Of a stretch of DNA of 37,357 bases, positions 1 to 7,233 are shown piece after piece. The first letter of the stretch is position 1. Each line of letters starts with the position of its first letter. Under the pieces are notes generated by a model, which had not been told where the DNA came from, did no database searches, and was given only the letters and a program-made list of their open reading frames with translations. Source of the stretch: VRUE01 sp963730315 (GTDB taxonomy: Bacteria; Actinomycetota; Thermoleophilia; Solirubrobacterales; 70-9); assembly GCA_963730315.1 (NCBI GenBank), contig CAVSRD010000020.1, forward strand, positions 1-37,357. The letters are read 5' to 3'. The position numbers and the translations under genes were made by a program.

Positions 1-1022
1 TCCCGCAGTTTGCGCAGCGACGGGGAGCCGCGGACGGTCGACATCCCGCGCACGCCGATCAGGTAGACGGCGGCGACGCCGGCGAAGGTCGCCAGGATGA
101 AGATCGTGTCGTCGAGCCGGATCGCCGCGGTCAGGCCCAGGCCCCAATCGACGAGGCGGTTGTAGACGCTTTCCAAGGCGCCCTTGAACGCCCCCTCCTG
201 GGCGCCGTCGAAGCTGGTGGTGGCGATCGAGGCGATCACCACGGCGGCCGAGCCGGGCACGGTCGCCCAGCGGGTCGCCGCGGAGAAGGGCCTGCGGATC
301 CCGAGCCGGCCGTCCCGCGTCCCGAACCAGCCGAGCCGGCCGAACATGCCGAAGTAGACCGAGAAGACCTCGCCGGTCCGGCACCACTGCTCGGTCCCGA
401 ACAGCGCCATCATCGTCAGCGTGTAGGCGCTGTAGAGGAGCGCGGCGACGGCGGCGGTGTGCGGCGAGAGGCCGACCGCGACGCCGCCGCTGGCGCCGTA
501 GACGACCTCCAGCCAGACGACCGCGATCAGCCCGATCGCCGCCGGCCAGCGACCGAGCCGCTCCGGGTAGCAGAGGTGCGCCGGGGGCTGGCCGGCAAGC
601 GCCGCGAACCCCGCCCCCACCACCCGGCCGACCGCCCGCCACGGGTTGAACGGCCGGAAGACATCGCCGAGGACGACGCTGAAGAGCGGGAAGCCGAGCC
701 AGGCGGTGACGTAGAGGAAGGTCAGCGCGAAGTTGCGGTCGGGCGCTTCGGTGCCGCGCAGCCCGGCGTAGACCGCCAGGCCGAGCAGGAACACGCCGAT
801 CGCCGCGCAGAGGATCTGCGCCGGCAGCCCGAGCAGGACCCGCGAGAGCCCCGCCCCGAAGGGGCGCCAGTGGCCCTCCTCGAAGCGGGGCGCGCGCCAG
901 GTGACCGAGAGCGCGAAGAAGGAGACGATCAGGACGATCGACGCGCCCCAGGCGAACAGCCACGCCGGGACCGGCAGGTCCTGCCGGGCGGCAAGCGCGT
1001 GCGCGAACGGCAGGAAGCTCAC
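1..1022 (-). CDS. Polytopic membrane protein (actinobacterial 'fenitrothion hydrolase'-annotated family), 3' end cut by window
   Basis: Translating the minus strand from the GTG at 1022 gives an uninterrupted frame of 340 codons that runs off the window start, so the C-terminus is missing. It is rich in long hydrophobic stretches separated by short charged loops, at least six likely membrane helices. Motifs seen include FRPFNPWRAVGR near residue 127, WLEVVYGASGG near 170 and GEVFSVYFGMFGRLG near 220. These resemble a family of actinobacterial membrane proteins that databases often label fenitrothion hydrolase; I doubt that label describes the physiological role. The GTG overlaps the TGA of the upstream cupredoxin gene (GTGA, 4 bp), so the two are probably translationally coupled. 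A function in copper or respiratory-chain handling is only suggested by the cupredoxin neighbour. Confidence 0.75.
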   Translation of the reverse strand, partial: MSFLPFAHALAARQDLPVPAWLFAWGASIVLIVSFFALSVTWRAPRFEEGHWRPFGAGLSRVLLGLPAQILCAAIGVFLLGLAVYAGLRGTEAPDRNFALTFLYVTAWLGFPLFSVVLGDVFRPFNPWRAVGRVVGAGFAALAGQPPAHLCYPERLGRWPAAIGLIAVVWLEVVYGASGGVAVGLSPHTAAVAALLYSAYTLTMMALFGTEQWCRTGEVFSVYFGMFGRLGWFGTRDGRLGIRRPFSAATRWATVPGSAAVVIASIATTSFDGAQEGAFKGALESVYNRLVDWGLGLTAAIRLDDTIFILATFAGVAAVYLIGVRGMSTVRGSPSLRKLR

Positions 1023-1408
1023 GGATTGACCCGCAGCTCGGCGATCTGCTCCTTATGCGCCTCCAGCTCGACCTCGAAGATCCCTTCGATTTCGGCCGGG
1101 AAGGAGAACGACACGGAGCCGCCGGCCGGAACGTCCTTCATCAGGTCATAGCCGTGGACGTGGACCTCGTCGGCGAGGTCGGAGTCCACCGTGAAGCGGA
1201 CCTGTTCGCCGGCGCTGTATTCGAGGTCCTGCACGCCGCCGACCGGTTCGCCGTTCTTGACCACGATCGTCACGGGCTTGCCGCCGCCCGGTCCTTCACC
1301 GGTGCCGGTGCCGGTGTTCGTTCCGCTGTCGCTGCTTCCGCATGCCGCCAGGCCGCCGATCGCGGCGAGCGCGAACAGCAGCACGGTGAGCTTCCTCGCA
1401 TGGTTCAT
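1019..1408 (-). CDS. Cupredoxin-like lipoprotein
   Basis: A small exported protein of about 129 residues. The N-terminus has a basic n-region, a hydrophobic core and a lipobox LAAC, so it should be a lipid-anchored protein on the outer face of the membrane. A Gly/Thr/Ser-rich linker follows, then a beta-rich domain with VTIVVKNGEPVGG, the segment EVHVHGYDL, and a late HKEQ. This looks like the cupredoxin_1 fold, but the usual Cys ligand is absent, so metal binding is uncertain. An AGGAG lies directly against an upstream ATG (1417), too close to use, but 9 nt before the ATG at 1408, so I prefer 1408. It overlaps the following membrane-protein gene by 4 bp. Confidence 0.8.
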   Translation of the reverse strand: MNHARKLTVLLFALAAIGGLAACGSSDSGTNTGTGTGEGPGGGKPVTIVVKNGEPVGGVQDLEYSAGEQVRFTVDSDLADEVHVHGYDLMKDVPAGGSVSFSFPAEIEGIFEVELEAHKEQIAELRVNP

Positions 1409-1444
1409 CAAAGCCATCTCCTCTCATCGACTTGGCCGAGTGCG

Positions 1445-1481
1445 GTCGACCTTCGAGCCGCTATGCGATTCAAAGGTCGAC
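1445..1481. repeat. Inverted repeat with 9-bp perfect arms upstream of the cupredoxin gene
   Basis: GTCGACCTT at 1445-1453 is mirrored exactly by AAGGTCGAC at 1473-1481, with a 19-nt loop. It lies in the 93-bp gap between the small membrane gene and the cupredoxin gene, in the presumed leader of the latter. It could be an operator or an RNA hairpin; there is no U-tract on the minus strand, which argues against a simple terminator. Confidence 0.5.
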
Positions 1482-1501
1482 GGCGCCTGGGTTCGTGAGG
1501 G

Positions 1502-1738
1502 TCAGGCCGGCGGCGCGCGGCCCGAGAGGCCGAAGGCGAGCAATAGACCGCCGCGGGCGGCGTGCGAAGCAGGTGGCGGGGGGCGTCGCTGCGGCGCGGC
1601 GCGTGTCGCCCTGCCGATCGCCCTCGAGGCGATTCGCTGGGCGAGTCGCAGCGCCGTCTCACAGCCCGGATAGAAGCCGAGCAGCAGCGAGCCGACCAGC
1701 AGGAGCAGCGGAAGCGCCGCTATCAGCACCTCGATCAT
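1502..1738 (-). CDS. Small single-span membrane protein, unknown function
   Basis: The frame encodes 78 residues. Residues 2-22 form one strongly hydrophobic helix (IEVLIAALPLLLLVGSLLLG), followed by FYPGCETALRLAQRI and then an Arg/Pro-rich stretch ending LSGRAPPA. The FYPG...LRLA pattern after one helix resembles small proteins that I recall near copper and cupredoxin genes in actinobacteria, but I cannot check this. It starts 12 bp after the stop of the TenA-like gene on the same strand, consistent with an operon. No clear Shine-Dalgarno site is seen, which lowers confidence. The GC-rich second half could be spurious, but the hydrophobic start is not what a random shadow frame usually gives. 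Confidence 0.5.
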   Translation of the reverse strand: MIEVLIAALPLLLLVGSLLLGFYPGCETALRLAQRIASRAIGRATRAAPQRRPPPPASHAARGGLLLAFGLSGRAPPA

Positions 1739-1750
1739 CGCTCGAACAAG

Positions 1751-2377
1751 CTAGCGCAATCGGCTCACGCCGTCGAGCAGCCGCCAGTTCGCTGCGAAGG
1801 CCGACTCCGCGGCCGCGACCAGGGCGTCCGGATCGGCGCCGTCCAGGTGCGCCTCGATCAGCGAGCGGCCCTCGGCCGCATGCTCGACGTCGGCCTTCTC
1901 GTGCACCCGAAAGTACTCGTTGCCCGGTCCGTCGCCGATCCCGTAGTGGGCGGCGAGACCCTCGCGCTTGGTGCGCGAGATCGCCGGCTGGCCGCTCTCG
2001 ATCGCGTAGAGGCGGGCGAGCTGGGAGAGCCGGCCGTCGCCCGCGGTCCAGGCCTCGACGCACTCCTGCGTCTGCGGCGTCGGCACCGCGGCGGCCTCGC
2101 CTCCGACCGCGTCGACGAAGCCGTCCCAGAGAGCGACGTGGGCCTCCTCCTCCTCGGCGTGGCGGCGCAGCTCGGCGCGCTCGTCCGCCGGAGCGGAGGC
2201 TGCGACCGAGGCGCTGAGGTGGGCGATCGCGGCCGTCGCGTGGCGGTACTGGCCGGAGTAGGCCGCCAGCTCCTCGCGGCTCAGCTCGCCGGCCGACCAG
2301 CGCTGGTAGAAGGGATGCTCGAGCACGTTCCAGCGCGCCCGGGCCTGCTCGATCCTCTGCCAGACGTCGTTGCTCAC
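1751..2377 (-). CDS. TenA/PqqC-like heme-oxygenase-fold protein
   Basis: A 208-residue all-helical protein. It begins VSNDVWQRIEQARARW at a GTG preceded by GAGGAGG 7 nt upstream, which decides the start over a longer upstream frame. Family-like segments are HPFYQRWSAGELSREELAAY near residues 18-37, EEEEAHVALWDGFV near 70-85 and the late YFRVHEKADVEHA. Together these fit the TenA/PqqC/heme-oxygenase-like superfamily, where Glu and His residues on the helices bind a metal or ligand. Classical TenA is a thiaminase II, but no thiamin genes are adjacent, and related proteins include iron-dependent oxidases such as CADD. The substrate is therefore open. It is the first gene of a likely minus-strand operon and is divergent from the thioredoxin-fold gene 60 bp away. 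Confidence 0.75.
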   Translation of the reverse strand: MSNDVWQRIEQARARWNVLEHPFYQRWSAGELSREELAAYSGQYRHATAAIAHLSASVAASAPADERAELRRHAEEEEAHVALWDGFVDAVGGEAAAVPTPQTQECVEAWTAGDGRLSQLARLYAIESGQPAISRTKREGLAAHYGIGDGPGNEYFRVHEKADVEHAAEGRSLIEAHLDGADPDALVAAAESAFAANWRLLDGVSRLR

Positions 2378-2437
2378 GGGTGCCTCCTCGGGTCGCCGGT
2401 CGTCGGAAGCGGTGCAGGATAACGTCCGCCGCCGCCG

Positions 2438-3257
2438 ATGCGCCCCGAGCGAGACAACATCGCCGCCCCCGACCTGCCCGAGGGGATCGAGTGGATCGGC
2501 GAGGCGCCCAGGTCGATGCCGGTTGCGGCCGCCGCCGGGCCGGTCCTCGTCCACTTCATCGACTTCGCCCAGCTGAACAGCGTGCGCACGCTGCCCTACG
2601 TCGCCGAGTGGGCACGCCGCTACCGCGAGCACGGCCTGACCGCGATCGGCGTCCAGGCGCCCCGCTTCCCGTTCGGCGCCGACCGCGAGGCGGTGGCGAG
2701 CGGCCTCTCGCGCCTCGGCGTCGAGTTCCCGGTCGCCATCGACGCCGAGCGAGCGCTCTGGCACGCCTACGGCTGCGAGGGCTGGCCCAGCCTCTTCCTC
2801 TGGAGGCAGGGGGGATCGCTCGCCTGGTTCCACTTCGGGGAGGGCGAATACCGGGCGACCGAGGAAGCGATCCAGGACGAGCTGCGGGAGGCCGACGCGT
2901 TGCGGGCGCTGCCCGAGCCGACCGAGCCGCTGCGCCCCGGCGACGCCCCGGGCGCCAGGGTCATGCCCCCCACCCCCGAGCTCTTCCCCGGCGGCTCCTG
3001 GGAGCGCCCCTGGACCGCCGGCGAGGACGGCGACACCCTCGAGGTTCCCTACGAGGCCGGCGGCGCCTTCGCCACCGTCGAGGGCGCCGGCCGGCTGACG
3101 GTCGACCTCGACGGCACCCCCGACTTCGATCGAGGTAGACGCCCCGGCGCTCTATTCGCTCGCCGAGCACGCCCGCCACGAGCGCCACCAGCTGCTCCTC
3201 GAGCCCACCCCGGGCATTCGCATCTGGTCCGTCAGCTTCTCGGCCGGCGTCCCGTAG
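2438..3257 (+). CDS. DipZ-like thioredoxin-fold protein with an apparent frameshift and no catalytic cysteines
   Basis: The N-terminal part (frame from the ATG at 2438) is a thioredoxin/AhpC-TSA-like domain: VLVHFIDF, then RTLPYVAEWARRY, FPVAIDAERALWHAYG and GWPSLFLW with its cis-Pro. In DipZ/TlpA relatives the segment before RTLPY is usually CINC; here it is QLNS, so both redox cysteines are gone. A C-terminal beta domain begins PYEAGGAFATVEG and resembles the DipZ C-terminal (Thioredoxin_10-like) domain. At 3117-3121 there is a run of five C. Reading on in frame gives low-complexity Arg/Pro text to 3337 and runs into ispH. Removing one C gives PTSIEVDAPALYSLAEHA and ends neatly in SFSAGVP with a stop at 3255-3257, so I take 3257 as the ancestral end. 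This is either a real frameshift or a base-call error. Confidence 0.75.
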
Positions 3258-3287
3258 CCGAAGGACGAGTGGCCGCTCTCCCGCCCC

Positions 3288-4259
3288 TCAGGCCGAGCTC
3301 GCCGCCCGCGCCTCGCGGATCTCCTTGGGCAGCATGAACCGCACGTCCTCGTGGACGGTTCGCAGCTCGGCGACGTCCTCCGCTCCCCGCTCGCGGAAGA
3401 ACTCGACCAGACGCTCGACCAGCTCCTCGGGGGCGCTCGCCCCGGAGGTGATGCCGACCGTCTCGACCCCCTCCAGCCACCCATCGCTCACCTGGCCGTG
3501 GTTGTCGATCAGGTGCGAGGCGGCGCCGTGCTCGCGCGCCACCTCGACCAGCCGGTTGGAGTTGGAGGAGTTGGTCGAGCCGATCACCAGGACCAGGTCG
3601 CATTCGCGGGCCAGCTGCTTGACGGCGATCTGACGGTTGGTCGTCGCGTAGCAGATGTCGTCGGACTTGGGGCTGACGATCGCCGGGAACCTGGCCCGCA
3701 GGGCGGCGATGATCTCGGCCGTCTCGTCGACCGAGAGGGTGGTCTGGGTGATGAAGGCGAGCCGCTCGGGGTCGGGCACCTCGAGCCGCTCGACCTCGTC
3801 CGCGGTCTGCACGAGGACGATGCTCCCGGGCGCCTCGCCGGTCGTCCCTTCGACCTCCTCGTGACCCGCGTGGCCGATCATCACGATCGTGTATCCGTCT
3901 TCGGCGAAGCGCCGCGCCTCGACGTGGACCTTGGTGACCAGCGGGCAGGTGGCGTCGATCGTCCGCAGCCGGCGCGCCGCGGCGTTCTCGTGCACGGCCG
4001 GGGCGACGCCGTGAGCGGAGAAGACGACCATCTCCCCCTCCGGCACCTCGGTCTCCTGCTCGACGAAGACCGCGCCGCGGGCGGACAGCTGCTCGACCAC
4101 GTGCTTGTTGTGGACGATCTCCTTGCGCACGTAGACCGGCGCTCCGTACAGGTCGAGCGCCCGTTCGACCGTCTCGACGGCGCGGTCGACGCCGGCGCAG
4201 TAGCCGCGCGGCGCAGCCAGCAGGACCCGCCGCGGGGTCGAGGTGGCGGTTGAGCTCAT
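3288..4259 (-). CDS. ispH: 4-hydroxy-3-methylbut-2-enyl diphosphate reductase (IspH/LytB)
   Basis: A cytosolic iron-sulfur enzyme that catalyses the last step of the MEP isoprenoid pathway, reducing HMBPP to IPP and DMAPP. The protein is 323 residues, the usual length. The three cluster-binding cysteines are visible: C21 in PRGYCAGVDRAV, C105 in DATCPLVTKVH and C203 in DDICYATTNRQ. Other hallmarks are VRKEIVHNKHVV, FSAHGVAP, TQTTLSVDET and GSTNSSNSNRLVEVA. The start at 4259 is supported by a TACCCT -10-like box 6 nt upstream on the minus strand (4266-4271), suggesting a leaderless transcript. It is divergent from the WS/DGAT gene. Confidence 0.97.
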   Translation of the reverse strand: MSSTATSTPRRVLLAAPRGYCAGVDRAVETVERALDLYGAPVYVRKEIVHNKHVVEQLSARGAVFVEQETEVPEGEMVVFSAHGVAPAVHENAAARRLRTIDATCPLVTKVHVEARRFAEDGYTIVMIGHAGHEEVEGTTGEAPGSIVLVQTADEVERLEVPDPERLAFITQTTLSVDETAEIIAALRARFPAIVSPKSDDICYATTNRQIAVKQLARECDLVLVIGSTNSSNSNRLVEVAREHGAASHLIDNHGQVSDGWLEGVETVGITSGASAPEELVERLVEFFRERGAEDVAELRTVHEDVRFMLPKEIREARAASSA

Positions 4260-4265
4260 GGGCGC

Positions 4266-4271
4266 AGGGTA
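4266..4271 (-). promoter_or_regulatory. Leaderless -10 box of ispH
   Basis: TACCCT on the minus strand lies 6 nt before the ispH ATG, so transcription would begin at or next to the start codon. The same arrangement recurs at other genes in the window. No strong -35 is visible. Confidence 0.5.
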
Positions 4272-4325
4272 GCGATGGGGACGTTGCGCACGGCTCCCTG
4301 ATCGGCCTCAACGGCTGTGCGAAGC

Positions 4326-4331
4326 TAGCCT
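4326..4331 (+). promoter_or_regulatory. Leaderless -10 box of the WS/DGAT gene
   Basis: TAGCCT lies 6 nt before the ATG at 4338. There is no Shine-Dalgarno sequence, so a leaderless mRNA is the simplest reading. Confidence 0.5.
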
Positions 4332-4337
4332 TGCACC

Positions 4338-5750
4338 ATGAGCACCGCAGGAGGCCACCTCGATCGGCTGACGTCCATCGACGCCTCGTTCCTCAGCAAC
4401 GAGACCTCGTCCAGCCACATGCACGTCGGCGCGATCCTGATCTTCGAGGGGCCGCCGCCGCGCTACGTCGATCTGGTCGAGCACGTGAGGGGGCGGCTGG
4501 ACCTGGTCCCGCGCTTCCGCCAGCGGCTCGCCGTCCCCCCGCTGGAGGCGGGCCGGCCGCTCTGGGCCGACGACGTCAACTTCAACCTCACCTACCACAT
4601 CCGCCACACCGCACTGCCGGAGCCGGGCGGAGAGGCGCAGGTCAAAAGCCTCACGGGCCGCGTCTTCTCGCAGCAGCTCGATCGCTCCAAGCCGCTCTGG
4701 GAGATGTGGCTCGTGCAGGGGCTGGAGCGCGACCGCTTCGCGATCCTCACCAAGACCCACCACGCGATGGTCGACGGCATCTCGGGGGTCGACATCGGCA
4801 CCGTGCTCTTCGACCTCGAGCCGGTGCCGGAGCCGGCCCCGGTCGAAGACGGTTGGGAGCCCCACGCCGCGCCGACCGCGGCCGAGCTGATGGTGCGGGG
4901 GGCCACCGACGCCGTGGCGGCACCGTTGAGGCTGGCGGAGCGCGCCGCCGAGGCCGTGCGGCACCCCGACGCTGCGGCGCGGCGAGCCACCGAAGCGGTC
5001 GAGGGGCTGCTCGAGTTCGCCGCCGCGCTCGCCGACCCGGCGCCGCACGTGCCGCTCAACCAGGAGATCGGGCCGCACCGGCGCTTCACCTGGTCGCGCT
5101 CGGAGCTGGCGACTTTCAAACGGATCAAGGACACCTTCGGCGGCACGGTCAACGACGTCGTCCTCGCGGTCGTCACCGGGGCGCTGCGCAACTGGCTGCA
5201 CCGGCGCGGCATCCGCACCGAGGGCCTCGAGCTGCGGGCGCTGGTGCCGGTCTCGATCCGCACCGCGGACGAGCGCGGCGAGCTTGGAAACCGGCTCGCC
5301 GCGATGCGCGGACCGCTGCCGGTCTACGTCGAGGACCCGGTGCGCCGCCTGCGGGTTGTCAGCGAGCAGATGGAGGGGCTGAAGCGCTCCAAGCAGGCGC
5401 TGGGCGCCGAGGTGATTTCCCGCTTCAACGACTTCGCGCCGCCGACCCTGCTCGCCCAGGCGGCGCGGATCAACTTCTCGACCCGCCTCTTCAACACGAT
5501 CGTCACCAACGTGCCCGGCCCGCAGATGCCGCTCTACGTGCTGGGGCGCGAGCTGGAAGAGGTCTTCCCGGTCGCCTTCCTCCCCCAGGACCACGCTTTG
5601 GCGGTGGCGATCATGAGCTACAACGGCCGCATCTGCTTCGGCCTGCTCGCCGACTACGACTCGATGGAGGACGTGGAAACGCTGGCCCGCGACCTCGACG
5701 AGTCGGTGACCGAGCTGGAGGACGCCGCCGCTGCCGCCGCCCGGGCCTGA
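4338..5750 (+). CDS. Wax ester synthase/diacylglycerol O-acyltransferase (WS/DGAT family)
   Basis: A 470-residue acyl-CoA-dependent acyltransferase that would make triacylglycerol or wax esters for storage lipid, acting at the membrane/lipid-droplet surface. The condensation-type active-site motif HHxxxDG is seen as H141-H142-A-M-V-D146-G147 in KTHHAMVDGISG. The N-terminal LTSIDASFLSNET and PRFRQRL and the C-terminal VTNVPGPQMPLYVLG and GLLADYDSM segments are typical of the WS/DGAT N-terminal and DUF1298 C-terminal domains. Length matches the mycobacterial Tgs enzymes. The DMT-type membrane gene follows after 16 bp on the same strand, so the two may be co-transcribed. Which alcohol acceptor is used cannot be told from sequence. 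Confidence 0.93.
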   Translation: MSTAGGHLDRLTSIDASFLSNETSSSHMHVGAILIFEGPPPRYVDLVEHVRGRLDLVPRFRQRLAVPPLEAGRPLWADDVNFNLTYHIRHTALPEPGGEAQVKSLTGRVFSQQLDRSKPLWEMWLVQGLERDRFAILTKTHHAMVDGISGVDIGTVLFDLEPVPEPAPVEDGWEPHAAPTAAELMVRGATDAVAAPLRLAERAAEAVRHPDAAARRATEAVEGLLEFAAALADPAPHVPLNQEIGPHRRFTWSRSELATFKRIKDTFGGTVNDVVLAVVTGALRNWLHRRGIRTEGLELRALVPVSIRTADERGELGNRLAAMRGPLPVYVEDPVRRLRVVSEQMEGLKRSKQALGAEVISRFNDFAPPTLLAQAARINFSTRLFNTIVTNVPGPQMPLYVLGRELEEVFPVAFLPQDHALAVAIMSYNGRICFGLLADYDSMEDVETLARDLDESVTELEDAAAAAARA

Positions 5751-5766
5751 GAGCATCCCGCCCCGG

Positions 5767-6624
5767 ATGCTCCCGGTCCCGCTCGCCCTTGCCGCATCGC
5801 TGCTCTTCGCCCTCGGCACGGTCCTCCAGCAGCGGGTGGCGATGCGGGCCAGCGACGCCGAAGCGCACAGCGTCTGGGTGCTGCTGCGGCTGGCTCGCCA
5901 CCCGGTCTGGGTCGTGGGGATCGTGCTCACCTGGGTCGGCTTCGGCTTCCATGCGGCCGCCCTCTCCAACGGCCAGCTCGTCCTCGTGCAGCCGATCCTG
6001 GCGATGACGGTGGTCTTCGCGCTGCCGATCGGCGCCCGCCTCTCGGACCAGCGGATCGGCCGCCGCGACCTCGGTGCGGCGCTGCTCGCCACCGCCGGGC
6101 TGGCCGTCTTCCTGCTGATCAGCGACCCGGAGGCGGGAATCGACGAACCGGCCGCGGGCGCCTGGCTCGCCTGGGGCGGGGCGATGCTGGCGATCGCCGC
6201 GGCGCTCACCGCGGCCGGCCTGCACCGCCACCCGGCGGCGAAGGCGTCGCTGGTCGGGACGGCGGCCGGCGTCCTCTTCGGGCTGCACGGGGCGATCACC
6301 AAGGCGATGACCGAACAGCTCGGCGGGGGCCTCGACGGGCTGCTCGGCAGCTGGGCGGTGTGGGGGGTGCTGATCGTCGGGGCGATCAGCATGTCGATCA
6401 GCCAGATCGCCCTCCACGCCGGCGACCTGCCGCCGGCGATCGCCACCGAGTCGATCTTCTCGCCGCTGATCGCGGTGCTGCTCGGCCTCGGTCTGTTCGA
6501 GGAGACGATCCACAGCACCGTCGCCGGCTTCGTCGCGGCGCTGCTGGCGCTTGCGGCGATGATCGCAGGCGTCGCGATGCTCTCCCGTAGCGAGGGCAAG
6601 CGGCTCGGCGAGCTGGGTGGCTAG
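5767..6624 (+). CDS. DMT/EamA-type membrane transporter-like protein
   Basis: A 285-residue integral membrane protein with nine to ten hydrophobic helices in two similar halves, the pattern of the drug/metabolite transporter superfamily. The start LALAASLLFALGTVLQQRVAM is characteristic of a DMT subgroup in actinobacteria, and QLVLVQPILAMTVVFALPIGA in the first half parallels ATESIFSPLIAVLLGLGLFEE in the second. The substrate is unknown. It follows the WS/DGAT gene by 16 bp without a good ribosome-binding site, and its TAG stop is shared with the -10 box proposed for fxsA. Confidence 0.85.
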   Translation: MLPVPLALAASLLFALGTVLQQRVAMRASDAEAHSVWVLLRLARHPVWVVGIVLTWVGFGFHAAALSNGQLVLVQPILAMTVVFALPIGARLSDQRIGRRDLGAALLATAGLAVFLLISDPEAGIDEPAAGAWLAWGGAMLAIAAALTAAGLHRHPAAKASLVGTAAGVLFGLHGAITKAMTEQLGGGLDGLLGSWAVWGVLIVGAISMSISQIALHAGDLPPAIATESIFSPLIAVLLGLGLFEETIHSTVAGFVAALLALAAMIAGVAMLSRSEGKRLGELGG

Positions 6625-6627
6625 GCT
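6622..6627 (+). promoter_or_regulatory. Leaderless -10 box of fxsA, overlapping the upstream stop codon
   Basis: TAGGCT at 6622-6627 uses the TAG stop of the transporter gene and lies 6 nt before the GTG of fxsA. This could give fxsA its own leaderless transcript. Confidence 0.45.
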
Positions 6628-6633
6628 GACGAG

Positions 6634-7110
6634 GTGATCCTGCTCGTCTTCCTCTTCATCGCGGTCCCGATCCTCGAGCTGTACGTGATCATCAAGGTCG
6701 GCGGGCTGATCGGGGTGCTGCCGACCCTGGCGCTGCTGCTCGCCATCTCGCTGCTCGGCGCGACCCTGCTGCGCCATCAGGGACGGGGCGCCTGGCGCCG
6801 CTTCAACGAAGCGATCGCCGCACGGCGCCTCCCGGGACGCGAGGTCGCCGACGGCCTGCTGATCACGATCGGCGGCGCGCTGCTGCTGACCCCGGGCTTC
6901 ATCACCGACGCGGCCGGCCTGCTGCTCCTCCTCCCGCCGACCCGGGCGGCGGTGCGACGCCTGTTGCGCGCCTACTTCGGCCACCGCCTCGTCGCCGTGG
7001 GCGCCGGCGGCGCCGGCGGGGCGCCGCGCCATGACTCGAGCGGGCGCCCGTATGACTTCGACGCGACGGCCGAGGAGATCGGCGAGGACGACCGGCGCCT
7101 CTCCGGCTAG
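6634..7110 (+). CDS. fxsA: FxsA family membrane protein
   Basis: A 158-residue membrane protein of the FxsA family. In E. coli FxsA overproduction relieves phage T7 exclusion by the F plasmid, but its normal role is not known. Seen here: the N-terminal VPILELYVIIKVGGLIG, the second helix LALLLAISLLGATLLRHQG, and the family signature DGLLITIGGALLLTPGFITDAAGLLLLLPPTR near residues 70-102. The C-terminus is Gly-rich then acidic and probably cytoplasmic. A GTG start is used. It is the last gene before the double-TetR block. Confidence 0.9.
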   Translation: MILLVFLFIAVPILELYVIIKVGGLIGVLPTLALLLAISLLGATLLRHQGRGAWRRFNEAIAARRLPGREVADGLLITIGGALLLTPGFITDAAGLLLLLPPTRAAVRRLLRAYFGHRLVAVGAGGAGGAPRHDSSGRPYDFDATAEEIGEDDRRLSG

Positions 7111-7155
7111 CGCTGAGGACTCGCAGCCCGGCCGCTCCGCGAGCTGAGCAATCGA

Positions 7156-7181
7156 GAACACGGACGTACCACTGGATGTTC
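7156..7181. promoter_or_regulatory. Inverted-repeat operator-like site upstream of the first double-TetR gene
   Basis: GAACA at 7156-7160 faces TGTTC at 7177-7181. The right end, GGATGTTCCTATTC, resembles GTATGTTCCAATTG and GTATGTTCCAATAC found on the sense side of two secreted-protein genes of this block. It lies about 50 bp before the ATG at 7234, a natural place for autoregulation. The match is weaker than among the other sites. Confidence 0.4.
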
Positions 7182-7233
7182 CTATTCGCTCGCGACGAAG
7201 AACGCCGGCGAATCCGGCTATCGTGCCGCGGCG

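Noticed and set aside
459..1151. Plus-strand open frame of 230 codons, rich in Arg, Glu and Asp
   Set aside because: It is the antisense of the membrane protein on the minus strand, has shadow-type composition and no family features.
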